This document shows positions 46,305 through 55,363 of a DNA stretch of 64,000 nucleotides, piece after piece. The first letter of the stretch is position 1. Every line of letters starts with the position of its first letter. The translations under genes and the position numbers were made by a program. Under the pieces are notes generated by a model. The model was not told where the DNA came from, did no database searches, and worked only from the letters and a program-made list of their open reading frames with translations. The DNA comes from Sulfurisoma sediminicola (lineage in GTDB: Bacteria; Pseudomonadota; Gammaproteobacteria; Burkholderiales; Rhodocyclaceae): positions 124,001 through 188,000 of the forward strand of contig NZ_BHVV01000001.1 in the NCBI RefSeq assembly GCF_003865015.1. Reading direction: 5' to 3'.

Positions 46305-46616
46305 AATGGAGTCCTCTCAGAAATACAAAGCGGGGAACCGACGGGAAACTGCCACCCGAGACGATTCGGCATTCTTTTTTCAGATGCAGCTTGTCGCTTC
46401 GAAAAGCCGCGTCCCAATCAACACGCCTCACTCCTCCGCACGTCGCGCCGTGTGCAAAGTACTCGGCCACGGAAAGAGATGCGGCATACAATCCGACGCT
46501 GAGCGATGATACATCATGCACGACGACTTTCAAGTGCCTGACACATCATCCCGTGACGCATTCCCGCGGGGCACGACTTCTGCTGTCCAAACGTAATCGC
46601 GTATCAAATCAATCCA
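46305..46616. other. divergent intergenic region before the giant RTX gene and GT4 gene
   Basis: 312 bases between two divergent starts. It contains the RTX ribosome site (AGAGGAC) and a TTTTTT tract at about 46374-46379. No promoter pair with good spacing or operator repeat could be fixed. Small frames through it have no family features. Confidence 0.45.
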
Positions 46617-47843
46617 TTGCGCCTTCTCGTCATTCACCGCCACTTTCCGGGCCAGTTCCGCCATCTCCTGCCATTGCTGGCCGAACTGGGTCATGAAGTC
46701 GTCGGCATCGGCGAGCGCGAGAGCCTGGAGAAATTCATCCTCCCATCGAAGGTCCGGCTGCACGCCTATCGGGCAACGAGCCTGCCGGAGAGCAGGCCCT
46801 TCGCACTAACGGCACGCTTCGATGAAGCGGTGCGACGCGGACTGGTCGTCGCGCGGACGGCCAACCGGATAAAGGTGGCAGGCTTCACGCCCGACGTCGT
46901 GCTCGCACATACCGGGTGGGGCGAGGCGATGTTCATCAAGGAGGTCTTCCCGGATGCCCACCTCGTCGGGTATTTCGAGTACTACTTCCAGCCCAGGGCG
47001 ACGGACATCGGCTTCGATCCCGAAACGCCCTCGCGCCTGGTCGACAACTTTCTGGTGCGCACCGCAAATGCCATCAATCTGACCAGCCTGACCGCCTGCG
47101 ATGCCGGCATCGCCCCGACGCAATGGCAGAAGTCGCATTACCCCGCCGAGTTCCACGCGAAATTACAGGTTATCCATGAGGGCATCGATACCGAGACCGT
47201 CCGGCCCGATCCGGCGGCGAGATTTCGCCTGCCCGGGGGCCGTATCCTGACACGCGCTGACCGCGTAGTCACTTACGTATCACGGTGCCTCGAGCCTTAC
47301 CGCGGCTTCCATGTCTTCATGCGGTCCCTGCCCCGCTTGCTCGAATTGCAGCCGGACGCCCAGGTTCTGATCGCCGGCGCGGAATGCAACCGCTACAGCC
47401 CGCCGCCGTCGCAATTCGCCTCCTACAAGGACGCCCTGCTGGCCGAACTTGGCGATAAAATCGATCCGACGCGGGTACACTTTCTCGGCAAGTTGGCTTA
47501 CCCGGACTACCTGAAGCTATTGCAGGTATCGCCTGCCCACGTTTACTTGACGTATCCCTTCGTCTTGTCGTGGTCGATGCTGGAAGCCATGGCAGCAGGT
47601 TGCGTGGTCGTGGGGTCGGCCACGGGCCCGGTCACGGAGTTCATCGAGGACGGGCGGAACGGCTTCCTCGTCGACTTCTTCGACACCGAAGCCATCGCGA
47701 ACCGGATCGCCTCGGTACTCGATGCCGAGAGCGGACTCGACTCCCTGCGTGATGCCGCACGCGCCACCGTGGTCGAGCAACTGGATACCCGGAGCCGGGC
47801 CTTGCCCGAACTACTGAACCTCTTGGGTCGGCTTACAACCTAA
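46617..47843 (+). CDS. GT4 family glycosyltransferase
   Basis: 408 residues from a TTG start; the N-terminus LRLLVIHRHFPGQFRHLLPL is the expected first strand and loop of this GT4 group, and no ATG or GTG fits better. The C-terminal lobe has VVTYVSRCLEPYRGFHVFMR, HFLGKLAYPDYLKLLQVS and the donor loop SWSMLEAMAAGCVVVGSATG followed by PVTEFIEDGRNGFLV, a normal GT4 site. It is followed after 23 bases by a sulfotransferase, probably in one transcript. It is divergent from the giant RTX gene. The weak start codon and poor ribosome site suggest low translation. Confidence 0.9.
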   Translation: MRLLVIHRHFPGQFRHLLPLLAELGHEVVGIGERESLEKFILPSKVRLHAYRATSLPESRPFALTARFDEAVRRGLVVARTANRIKVAGFTPDVVLAHTGWGEAMFIKEVFPDAHLVGYFEYYFQPRATDIGFDPETPSRLVDNFLVRTANAINLTSLTACDAGIAPTQWQKSHYPAEFHAKLQVIHEGIDTETVRPDPAARFRLPGGRILTRADRVVTYVSRCLEPYRGFHVFMRSLPRLLELQPDAQVLIAGAECNRYSPPPSQFASYKDALLAELGDKIDPTRVHFLGKLAYPDYLKLLQVSPAHVYLTYPFVLSWSMLEAMAAGCVVVGSATGPVTEFIEDGRNGFLVDFFDTEAIANRIASVLDAESGLDSLRDAARATVVEQLDTRSRALPELLNLLGRLTT

Positions 47844-47866
47844 AACATCGCGAAGACATCGCTGCA

Positions 47867-48628
47867 ATGACAAACAGCCCGCCGTTTTTCATCGTCGGAT
47901 GCCCACGTTCCGGAACGACGATGCTGCGCAACCTCCTGCGACTCCACCCGAATCTGGCGTGCCCGGAGGAGACCCACTTCTACCGACATCCCTGGCCTTT
48001 CGGCAGCGACGAGTATGGGCAGTTCGTCAAGAAAAACGCGACCCTGGTTCACCATCGAGAGATTGACGGCATAGGGGAGGACGAGTTCGTGAAACTTTAC
48101 GGACAATGCAGTTCGCGCGCGGAACTCCTGGCCGGGTACATGCGACTCTACTTGTCGCGGCGTGAACCCGGCGCGACGCGGTGGTTCGACAAGACGCCGC
48201 AGAACGTTTACGGAATGGCCCTGCTTGCCGCGAACTTTCCTCGCGCCAGGTTCCTGCACATGGTTCGCGACCCGGTCGACGTCGTCTCGAGCCTGAAGGC
48301 CGGCAAGGTGATGAAGGCCATGTCCATCGTCGCCGGATGCGGCTACTGGAACGAAGCGACAAGTATCGTTGCGGCCATGAAGCCCGCGTTGAAAGGCCGC
48401 TTGCTCGAAATTCGCTACGAGGACTTCTGCGCCGCGCCGCAGGAAGAGATCGCGCGCATTCTCGCTTTTCTGGGGGAAGCCGCCGTCGTAGTCGACACTT
48501 CGAAGGTCAAGGCAAAACGCTACGGCGAAGAGGGAATCCTCACCGAGCAGCAACGGCAACGCATCGGCCAACTATGCCGGAATGGCATGTCCCGATATGC
48601 CTATTCAACCCCGCTAGCACAGCCGTGA
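47867..48628 (+). CDS. sulfotransferase
   Basis: 253 residues of the bacterial Sulfotransfer_1/3 type. The 5'-phosphosulfate loop FFIVGCPRSGTTMLRNLLRL is at residues 7-26, and FLHMVRDPVDVVSSLKAGKV supplies the 3'-phosphate contact. The family segment LEIRYEDFCAAPQEEIARIL is also present. It has no extra C-terminal domain, unlike the pair at 19.7-22 kb. Fourth sulfotransferase gene of the window, paired with a GT4 gene beside the giant RTX gene, so a sulfated sugar is a reasonable product. Ends convergent with the phosphatase gene, 31 bases away. Confidence 0.88.
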   Translation: MTNSPPFFIVGCPRSGTTMLRNLLRLHPNLACPEETHFYRHPWPFGSDEYGQFVKKNATLVHHREIDGIGEDEFVKLYGQCSSRAELLAGYMRLYLSRREPGATRWFDKTPQNVYGMALLAANFPRARFLHMVRDPVDVVSSLKAGKVMKAMSIVAGCGYWNEATSIVAAMKPALKGRLLEIRYEDFCAAPQEEIARILAFLGEAAVVVDTSKVKAKRYGEEGILTEQQRQRIGQLCRNGMSRYAYSTPLAQP

Positions 48629-48659
48629 TAGCGGCGGCAAGGGTTGGGGGGGCTGAGAA

Positions 48660-49472
48660 TCAGCCTCCCGCCGCCGCCTTGCGCGCGGCGATGGCCTGCT
48701 TCCAGGCCGGCTCTTCCTTGGGTTGTTCGACTTCCCTGATGCGGATGATGGCCAGCGAACAGTTGTCGCCGCGGCCGTTGGCGCGGCTCCGCGCGGTGTT
48801 GATCAGGACTTCGGCGGCCTGGCGCACGGGGAACTCGTTGAGCACCTTGCCCAGCACGTCGTCGGCGAAGTAGGCCCAGAGTCCGTCCGAACAGAGCAGG
48901 AAGCAGTCGCCGTCCACCAGCGGTGCGGCCTCGCCGTAGTCGATGCGCGGCGCCGGATCGTCGCCGAGGCAGGAAAGCAGGATGTTCTTGTTCGGATGCT
49001 TCTCGGCATCGTCCTCGCTGATGAGGCCCTGGCGTACCAGGTCCATCACGTAGGAGTGATCGAAGGTGCGCGAACGCTTTTCGCCCTTGCGGAAATGGTA
49101 GATGCGCGAATCGCCGCAGTACGCCCAGTCGACACGGCCCGGCTGCAGGATCAGCACGCAGGCGGTGCTGTGCGGGTCCTGCTCGCTGGTCATGGCGGCG
49201 AGCTTGATGCCGTCGTGGGCGTCGTTGATGCCGGCGGCCAGCGTGGCGCGCACGTTCTCGGCGTTCGGCGGCGAGGCCTCGAAGGCGTGCTTGGCCTTGA
49301 ACAGCACCTGCTCGGCAGCGAGCGAGCCGCCCGAGTGGCCGCCCATGCCGTCGGCGAGCACGGCCAGCAGCGCTCCCTTGTGCGTCGGATGCGGGAAGAT
49401 CGCGACGCGATCCTGCTGCTCGCTGCGGTCGCCGATGTGCTGGGCCGCGACGGTTTCGATGGTCAATGGCAT
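48660..49472 (-). CDS. PP2C-type serine/threonine protein phosphatase
   Basis: 270 residues. Metal-dependent phosphatase with the motifs in order: QDRVAIFPHP, LLAVLADGMGGHSGG, YCGDSRIYHFRKG, FLLCSDGLWAYF and GDNCSLAIIRI. The aspartates that bind the two metal ions are all present. No membrane or sensor domain. Such phosphatases oppose Hanks-type kinases, often in type VI secretion or stress control, but no kinase gene is in the window. Divergent from the MaoC-like gene with about 50 bases between the starts. Confidence 0.92.
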   Translation of the reverse strand: MPLTIETVAAQHIGDRSEQQDRVAIFPHPTHKGALLAVLADGMGGHSGGSLAAEQVLFKAKHAFEASPPNAENVRATLAAGINDAHDGIKLAAMTSEQDPHSTACVLILQPGRVDWAYCGDSRIYHFRKGEKRSRTFDHSYVMDLVRQGLISEDDAEKHPNKNILLSCLGDDPAPRIDYGEAAPLVDGDCFLLCSDGLWAYFADDVLGKVLNEFPVRQAAEVLINTARSRANGRGDNCSLAIIRIREVEQPKEEPAWKQAIAARKAAAGG

Positions 49473-49521
49473 CGCTTGATTATACTGATCGCCCCACTTC
49501 GTGGAACACGCTGGAGGCCTT

Positions 49522-49959
49522 ATGCACCCCGGACGCGGCTACAACGAACTCAAGGTCGGCGACGTCTTCGAATCGACCATGACGCTGACCGAAACCCATA
49601 TCGTGCTCGGTGCCGGCCTCTTCGGCGACTTCAACCCGCTGCACGTCAACGAAGCCTACGGCAAGGAGACCCGCTTCGGCGGCCGCATCGCCCACGGCTA
49701 CCTGACCAGCAACGTCATGGCTGCGCCGATGGGCATGATCCTCCACGGCACCGCGATCGCCTACGTCGAGCACAACGTCACCTTCACGGCGCCAGTGCGC
49801 GCCGGCGACACCCTGACCGTGACCTGGACCGTCAGCGCGAAGGAAGACAAACCCAGGCTCGACGGCGGCCTCGTCAGCTTCACGGGCGCCTGCAAGAACC
49901 AGGAAGGCACGACGGTTGCCGAGGCCACCGCCAAGCTGCTGGTCGAGAACAACAAGTAG
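49522..49959 (+). CDS. MaoC family dehydratase (hotdog fold)
   Basis: 145 residues. GGAGG lies 5 bases before the ATG at 49522 and decides this start over a GTG 21 bases earlier. The hydratase-2 motif appears as LFGDFNPLHVNEAYGKETRF with the Asp-His pair, followed by GGRIAHGYLTSNVM. Such enzymes hydrate enoyl-CoA esters in fatty-acid or related pathways. C-terminal strands HNVTFTAPVRAGDTLTVTW complete the hotdog fold. It ends 9 bases before the convergent glcF gene. The specific substrate cannot be told. Confidence 0.9.
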   Translation: MHPGRGYNELKVGDVFESTMTLTETHIVLGAGLFGDFNPLHVNEAYGKETRFGGRIAHGYLTSNVMAAPMGMILHGTAIAYVEHNVTFTAPVRAGDTLTVTWTVSAKEDKPRLDGGLVSFTGACKNQEGTTVAEATAKLLVENNK

Positions 49960-49968
49960 CCGGCGCGT

Positions 49969-51213
49969 TCAGGCGCCCATACGCTCGTCGAGCAGCTCGA
50001 TCCAGTGCCGCACCGGCAGCCTGGTGCCACTCTGCAGGTGGGTAATGCAGCCGATGTTGGCGCTGGCGATGACCTCGGGTGGCTGCGCGCCACCGACGCC
50101 GAGCCCGCCGAGCTTGTTGTCGCGCAGTTGCGTCGAGATCTGCGGCTGCAGCACCGAGTAGGTGCCGGCCGATCCGCAGCAGAGGTGGGCGTCGCTCACC
50201 GGCGTCAAGGCGTAGCCCGCTGCGGCCAGCAGCTCCTCGGCCACGCCGCGGATCTTCTGGCCATGCTGCAAGCTGCAGGAGGCGTGGAAGGCCACGCGTC
50301 GCCGTGGAGCCGGCGCCGACTTTTCCAGCAAATCGACCAGCGCCGCCTTCTCGGCGATCACCACCTCGCTGATGTCGCGCGTCGCCAGCGCGATGCGCGC
50401 GGCCTTGGCGGCGTAGCGCGTATCGTCCTGCAGCAGGTGGGCATACTCGCGCACCTGCACGCCGCAGCCGGACGCCGTCATGACGATGGCCTCATGGCCG
50501 GCGTCGAGCAGCGGCAGCCAGGCGTCGATGTTGCGCCGCGCATCGTCGCGCGCTCCCTCGGCGTCGTCGAGATGCAGGCGCAGCGCGCCGCAGCAGCCGG
50601 CGCGCCCGGCTTCGACCAGGGAGATACCCAACCTGTCGAGTACGCGCATCGCCGCGGCGTTGATCCCCGGCTCCATCGCCGGTTGCACGCAGCCGGCCAG
50701 CACGATCATCTTGCGCTGCCGCCGCGGCGCCGGCACGGCGCCCGGATCGCGCCGCTCGGGCACTTTGGCCTTGAGGGCGGCGGGCAGCAAGGGGCGCATC
50801 ATCTGGCCCAGGCGCATCGCCGGGTTGAACAGCGCCGGGCGCGGCAGGAAATGCTTGAGCACCGAGCGCGTCAGGCCGTCGACGCCGGAACGCGGCACGC
50901 GGCTGGCCACCACCTCGCGGCCGATGTCGAGCAGGCGCGAGTAATGCACGCCCGACGGGCAGGTCGATTCGCAGGAACGGCAGGTGAGGCAGCGGTCGAG
51001 GTGCAGCCGCGTCTTCTCGCTCGCCTCACCGGTCTCGAGCATCTGCTTGATCAGGTAGATGCGGCCGCGCGGCCCATCGAGCTCGTCGCCGAACAGCTGG
51101 TAGGTCGGGCAGGTCGCGGTGCAGAAGCCGCAGTGCACGCAGGTGCGCAGGATCGCCTCGGCCTCGCGGCCGACGCTGGTATCGCGGATGAATTCGGCGA
51201 GATGGGTTTCCAT
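49969..51213 (-). CDS. glcF: glycolate oxidase iron-sulfur subunit
   Basis: GlcF carries electrons from the flavoprotein GlcD/GlcE to the respiratory chain. 414 residues. Two ferredoxin-type [4Fe-4S] motifs are near the N-terminus, CVHCGFCTATCPT and CLTCRSCESTCPS, followed by two CCG-domain cysteine clusters (GRAGCCGALRLH and AHLCCGSAGTYS). The ATG overlaps the glcE stop (TGATG at 51213), so the two are coupled. Last gene of glcDEF. No regulator glcC or malate synthase gene is beside it. Confidence 0.96.
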   Translation of the reverse strand: METHLAEFIRDTSVGREAEAILRTCVHCGFCTATCPTYQLFGDELDGPRGRIYLIKQMLETGEASEKTRLHLDRCLTCRSCESTCPSGVHYSRLLDIGREVVASRVPRSGVDGLTRSVLKHFLPRPALFNPAMRLGQMMRPLLPAALKAKVPERRDPGAVPAPRRQRKMIVLAGCVQPAMEPGINAAAMRVLDRLGISLVEAGRAGCCGALRLHLDDAEGARDDARRNIDAWLPLLDAGHEAIVMTASGCGVQVREYAHLLQDDTRYAAKAARIALATRDISEVVIAEKAALVDLLEKSAPAPRRRVAFHASCSLQHGQKIRGVAEELLAAAGYALTPVSDAHLCCGSAGTYSVLQPQISTQLRDNKLGGLGVGGAQPPEVIASANIGCITHLQSGTRLPVRHWIELLDERMGA

Positions 51214-52253
51214 CAGACGTCGGGGTAAAGCCGGCCGGGATTGAACACGCCGTGCGGATCGAAGGCGCGCTTGAGGTCGCGATGGATGCGGCCGAGCACC
51301 GGGTCGAGCGGCTGGAAAATGCCGACGGATCGGTCGCCGCCGCGGAACTGCGTGGCGTGGCCGCCGGCGCTCGCCGCCGCCGCGCGTGCATCGCAACTCC
51401 CCTCGACGCAGCGCACCCAGCGCTGGGCGCCGCCCCACTCGATCAGCGTGGCGCCGGGCAGGTCGAGCGCCGGCGCGACCGAGGGTACGGATAGGCGCCA
51501 CAACGCCGCGTCGCCGGAGAAGAAGGCGTGCCGCTGCTCGCGCAGATCGTCCCAGAAACTCGCCGCCTCGGCCGCGCCGACTTTCTCGCCGCCGAGGTTC
51601 GAGGCGGCTGCATCGACCGCCGCCCGCGCGCCCGACAGGCGCACAGTCAGCGCGTCGTCGTGCCAGCAGGTCGCCGACACCGGCAGCGGCTTGCCGGCCC
51701 AGCCGTTCATCAGTTCCAGCGCCCGACCTTGCGGACAATCGAAGCGCAGCGTTGCCTCCGCCACCGGCAGCGGCAGCACCTTGAGCGAAACCTCCGTGAT
51801 CAGGCCGAGCGTACCGAGGCTGCCGCACATCAGCCGCGAGACGTCGTAGCCGGCGACGTTCTTCATCACCTGTCCGCCGAAGGTGAGCAGCCGGCCCTCG
51901 CCGTCGAGAATCTTCACACCGAGGACGAAGTCGCGCACGGCGCCGACGGCAGCGCGGCGCGGACCCGAGAGGCCCGCCGCAACGACACCGCCGATGGTGG
52001 CATCGCCGAAGGCGGGCGGCTCGAAGGCCAGCATCTGCCGCCGTTCCGCCAGCGCCGACTTTATTTCGGCGAGCGGCGTGCCGCACTTCGCGGTGATCAC
52101 GAGCTCGGTCGGCTCGTAGTCGAGGATGCCCGCATGGCCGCGGGTGTCGAGGATGTCGCCGCGCCGTTCCTGCCCGTAGAAATCCTTGCTGCCGCCGCCG
52201 CGCAGGCGCAGCGGCTTCTTGTCGAGGATGCGCTCGCGGAACTGTTCGATCAT
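51213..52253 (-). CDS. glcE: glycolate oxidase FAD-binding subunit
   Basis: 346 residues. The FAD-binding fold is visible as KPLRLRGGGSKDF, FGDATIGGVVAAGLSGPRR and GQVMKNVAGYDVSRLMCGSL, with LGLITEVSLKVLP. The C-terminal FDPHGVFNPGRLYPDV is typical. The start overlaps the glcD stop and the stop overlaps the glcF start (both TGATG). The frame stays open far upstream, but that is the shadow of glcD. Confidence 0.95.
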   Translation of the reverse strand: MIEQFRERILDKKPLRLRGGGSKDFYGQERRGDILDTRGHAGILDYEPTELVITAKCGTPLAEIKSALAERRQMLAFEPPAFGDATIGGVVAAGLSGPRRAAVGAVRDFVLGVKILDGEGRLLTFGGQVMKNVAGYDVSRLMCGSLGTLGLITEVSLKVLPLPVAEATLRFDCPQGRALELMNGWAGKPLPVSATCWHDDALTVRLSGARAAVDAAASNLGGEKVGAAEAASFWDDLREQRHAFFSGDAALWRLSVPSVAPALDLPGATLIEWGGAQRWVRCVEGSCDARAAAASAGGHATQFRGGDRSVGIFQPLDPVLGRIHRDLKRAFDPHGVFNPGRLYPDV

Positions 52254-53764
52254 CAGAATCTTTCGAGTTCCGGAAACTTGAGTTCGCCGCCATGGACATG
52301 CATGCGGCCGAACTCGGCGCAGCGGTGCAGCGTCGGCACCGCCTTGCCCGGGTTCAGCAGGCCCATGGGATCGAAGGCGACCTTGACGCGGTGGAAGGCC
52401 TTGAGCTCCTCGGGCTGGAACTGCACGCACATGGCGTTGATCTTCTCGTAGCCGACGCCGTGCTCGCCGGTGATGGTGCCGCCGAGGGCAACCGAGAGTT
52501 CGAGGATCTCGGCGCCGAAGGCCTCGGTGCGCTCGAGCTCGCCCGGCACATTGGAGTCGTACATGATCAGCGGATGCAGGTTGCCGTCGCCGGCGTGGAA
52601 GACGTTGGCGCAGCGCAGGCCGTATTTCTTCTCCATGCCGGCGATCGCCTTGAGCATCTCGGCCAGGCGCTTCCTCGGGATGGTGCCGTCCATGCAGTAA
52701 TAGTCGGGCGAGACGCGGCCGACCGCGGGGAACGCGGCCTTGCGCCCGGCCCAGAAGCGCAGGCGCTCGGCCTCGGATGTCGACACGCGCAGATCCGTGG
52801 CGCCGCTGCCCTCGAGTACCGCGCGCATGGCGGCGACCTCCTCCGCCACCTCGTCGACGGTACCGTCGGACTCGCAGAGCAGGATGGCCTCCGCATTCAG
52901 GTCGTAGCCGGCCTTGACGAAGGGCTCGACCGCCGCCGTGGCGGGCTTGTCCATCATCTCGAGGCCGGCGGGGATGATGCCGGCGGCGATGATGGCCGCC
53001 ACGGCGTTGCCGGCCTTCTCGACGTCGTCGAAGCTGGCCATGATCACCTGCGCCACCTCGGGTTTGGGCGTGAGCTTGACGGTCACCTCGGTGACGACGG
53101 CGAGCAGGCCCTCGGAGCCGATCATCAGCGCGAGCAGGTCGTAGCCGGGGGCATCCAGCGCATGGTTGCCGAACTCGACGACCTCGCCGTCCATGGTGAC
53201 GCCGCGCACGCGCAGCACATTGTGCACCGTCAGGCCATACTTGAGGCAATGCACGCCGCCCGAGTTCTCGGCGACGTTGCCGCCGATGGTGCAGGCGATC
53301 TGCGAGCTGGGATCGGGCGCGTAGTAGAGACCGTGGGGCGCGGCCGCCTCGGAGATGGCCAGGTTGCGCACGCCCGGCTGGACCACGGCGAGGCGCGCGA
53401 CCGGATCGAGGTGCAGGATCTGCTTCATCTTGGCGAGGCTCAGCACCACGCCGTTCTCGTGCGGCAAAGCGCCGCCGGAGAGGCCGGTGCCGGCGCCGCG
53501 CGCCACGACCGGAATGCCAAGCTCGTGGCAGGTCTTCAGCACCGCCACCACCTGCGTCTCGCTTGCGGCCAGCACCACGGCCAGCGGCAGGCGACGATAG
53601 GCGGAAAGGCCATCGCATTCGTAGGGCTTCAGATCCTCGGCCGTGGACAGCAGCGCCGACGCCGGCACGATGTTCGCCAGTTCGGCCAGCAGGCGCTGGC
53701 GCATCGCGGCGTCGATGTCGGAGAAATCCTGGTCGCGTTCGGCGGTGTGCTGTCTTGGGTTCAT
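52253..53764 (-). CDS. glcD: glycolate oxidase subunit, FAD-linked
   Basis: GlcD oxidises glycolate to glyoxylate. 503 residues, normal length. FAD-binding PCMH-type motifs: VVARGAGTGLSGGALPHENG, QPGVRNLAISEAA, TIGGNVAENSGGVHCLKYG and GSEGLLAVVTEVTVKL. The C-terminal FAD oxidase cap has FHAGDGNLHPLIMYD and GTITGEHGVGYEK with conserved histidines, and ends with DPMGLLNPGKAVP. First gene of glcDEF. Allows use of glycolate, a common algal or phosphoglycolate-derived carbon source. Confidence 0.96.
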   Translation of the reverse strand: MNPRQHTAERDQDFSDIDAAMRQRLLAELANIVPASALLSTAEDLKPYECDGLSAYRRLPLAVVLAASETQVVAVLKTCHELGIPVVARGAGTGLSGGALPHENGVVLSLAKMKQILHLDPVARLAVVQPGVRNLAISEAAAPHGLYYAPDPSSQIACTIGGNVAENSGGVHCLKYGLTVHNVLRVRGVTMDGEVVEFGNHALDAPGYDLLALMIGSEGLLAVVTEVTVKLTPKPEVAQVIMASFDDVEKAGNAVAAIIAAGIIPAGLEMMDKPATAAVEPFVKAGYDLNAEAILLCESDGTVDEVAEEVAAMRAVLEGSGATDLRVSTSEAERLRFWAGRKAAFPAVGRVSPDYYCMDGTIPRKRLAEMLKAIAGMEKKYGLRCANVFHAGDGNLHPLIMYDSNVPGELERTEAFGAEILELSVALGGTITGEHGVGYEKINAMCVQFQPEELKAFHRVKVAFDPMGLLNPGKAVPTLHRCAEFGRMHVHGGELKFPELERF

Positions 53765-53813
53765 CGCGGGGAGGCGGCGAAAATAAACGGGCGGCGCAGT
53801 GAATTATGCCGCG

Positions 53814-54896
53814 TCAGCGCACGATGGGGGCGAGATCGTGAGTGCGCCGCTCGAATTCGGCATCGACGCCGCTGCCCAGCTCGTTGAACCGCCCCAGCAT
53901 CGCCGCCGCCACCTCGCCCCAATGCGCCGCGCCCTGCGCCACCGCGCGTTCCAGCGGCTGGCGCCCCCTGCCCTCGACCCATTCGGCGTAGGCCGCGACG
54001 AGCTGCGGAAACAGCTCGCGACGCATGCCGTCGAAATTGGAGAACCAGAAATGCAGCGAGGCGTCCGCATCGCGCTCGAGCAGCCGCGGCAGGGTGCTGA
54101 GGCAGTCGGCCCAGTTGTCGCGCACCGCGCGCAGCAGCAGTTCGGCGCGCCGCCGCTTCAGGCCGGACAGCATGACCTCCCATTCCGGGCCGAGGCGGCG
54201 GCCGGCCAGGAACTCGCCCTGTTCGTGCAGGATCAGGGTCTCGGTCTCGCCCTCGGTCATGCGTTCGAGCGCGGCCGGCGCCCCGGAGGAAGTCCCCTTG
54301 GCGGATGCATCGTCGAAATAGCCGTAGGCCTCGAGCGCCGATCGCATCGCGCCGCGCTGCTGTTTCAGGCCCCAGGCCTCGGCCTTTTCCCACAGCCACT
54401 GCCGCAGCGCCTCCTGCCGCACGACGATGGTGTCGCCCTGCAGCGCCGCGGGAATCGCCGTGAGGTCGCGCGCGTACTCGCAGCCGCAGACCAGCACGCG
54501 GGCACCGTGTTCGGTGACGTGGCGACGCAGCTGACCGAGGAAGAAGTGCGGCTTGTGGAAGCGGCCGATACCGGCGCCGTAGATCAGGCCCTCGGGCAGC
54601 AGCCGCGCGTTGATGGCGGCGACATCGAATGGCTCGGCGCTGCGCTCGTCGAGCGGGATGGCGGCGAAATCCGCATGCTCGAGTTGCTCCCACAGCGCCT
54701 CGCGCGCCGACAGCCACGGCCCGACCTCGCTGCGCGGCGGCGACTCGCCCAGCGGAATACCGTGCTCCCAGCGGAAGAACTCGCGCATTTCGAGCAGGTA
54801 ATTGCACAAGGTCATGCCGCGCGCATGGCGGGCATCGGTAACGTGGCAGTTGCGCTGCACGGCGTCGATCAGGCGGTCGAGGCGGGCCAGCGCCAT
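53814..54896 (-). CDS. conserved hypothetical protein (resembles Sfum_1244 family)
   Basis: 360 residues, soluble, no signal. Conserved-looking blocks are QRNCHVTDARHARGMTLCNY, LLEMREFFRWEHGIPL, GAGIGRFHKPHFFLGQLRRH, VCGCEYARDLTAIPAAL and ELLLRAVRDNWADCLSTLPR. This layout matches my memory of the uncharacterised Sfum_1244 family, but I cannot confirm it. No catalytic motif I can name. Its start overlaps the stop of the next gene upstream by one base (TGATG). Function unknown. Confidence 0.7.
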   Translation of the reverse strand: MALARLDRLIDAVQRNCHVTDARHARGMTLCNYLLEMREFFRWEHGIPLGESPPRSEVGPWLSAREALWEQLEHADFAAIPLDERSAEPFDVAAINARLLPEGLIYGAGIGRFHKPHFFLGQLRRHVTEHGARVLVCGCEYARDLTAIPAALQGDTIVVRQEALRQWLWEKAEAWGLKQQRGAMRSALEAYGYFDDASAKGTSSGAPAALERMTEGETETLILHEQGEFLAGRRLGPEWEVMLSGLKRRRAELLLRAVRDNWADCLSTLPRLLERDADASLHFWFSNFDGMRRELFPQLVAAYAEWVEGRGRQPLERAVAQGAAHWGEVAAAMLGRFNELGSGVDAEFERRTHDLAPIVR

Positions 54897-55348
54897 CAGT
54901 CGGGATCCCTCGGTGCGTTACGCTTTCGCCCCTGCCAGTGCGATACGCCCTGGACGATCCGCGAGAACGGCAGCGCCTCGAGCGCGCCGTATTCGGCCTG
55001 CGCCCGCCGCACCAGGCGGTGCACGTCGGGTGCCGGCGCCTCGGGATCGAGCACGTCCCTGAGGCCGCCGAGCCCACCGCACTGGATCTTCATGATCATG
55101 GCGTGCGGCAGGATGCGCACGGCCTCGGTCAGCTTGAGGGCGAAGGACGATTTCTCGCGCAACAGGCCGGAGAGCTCGCCGCAGGCGGCATGCGCCGGCG
55201 GATCGGTGCAGGCGACGGTCTCGCGCTCGGCCAGCAGGTGCCGCACCGACAATTCGCACACCACGCAGCGCGACAGCAGCGCCTTCTCGAAGACGCAGGG
55301 CAGCCGGTTGATCTCGCCGCGCGCCGACTTGTAGGCCGTTTCGTCCAT
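54896..55348 (-). CDS. conserved hypothetical protein, cysteine-containing
   Basis: 150 residues, soluble. Cysteines lie in LPCVFEKALLSRCVVCELSV, in VACTDPPAHAAC and near QCGGLGG, spacing that could bind a metal or [Fe-S] cluster, with a Cys-x2-Cys (CVVC) and a Cys-x10-Cys. No family recognised. It is followed by the 360-residue gene with a one-base overlap and lies 15 bases after the 75-residue gene. Real coding is supported by the tight coupling and by codon use. Function unknown. Confidence 0.68.
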   Translation of the reverse strand: MDETAYKSARGEINRLPCVFEKALLSRCVVCELSVRHLLAERETVACTDPPAHAACGELSGLLREKSSFALKLTEAVRILPHAMIMKIQCGGLGGLRDVLDPEAPAPDVHRLVRRAQAEYGALEALPFSRIVQGVSHWQGRKRNAPRDPD

Positions 55349-55363
55349 CGCCGCGAGTCAGGG

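Noticed and set aside
41094-46502. Long plus-strand open frame of about 1800 codons opposite the giant RTX gene
   Set aside because: It is a mirror of the Gly-, Asp- and Asn-rich repeats in a GC-rich gene; its product is low-complexity with no family features, while the minus strand encodes clear RTX repeats and a secretion signal.
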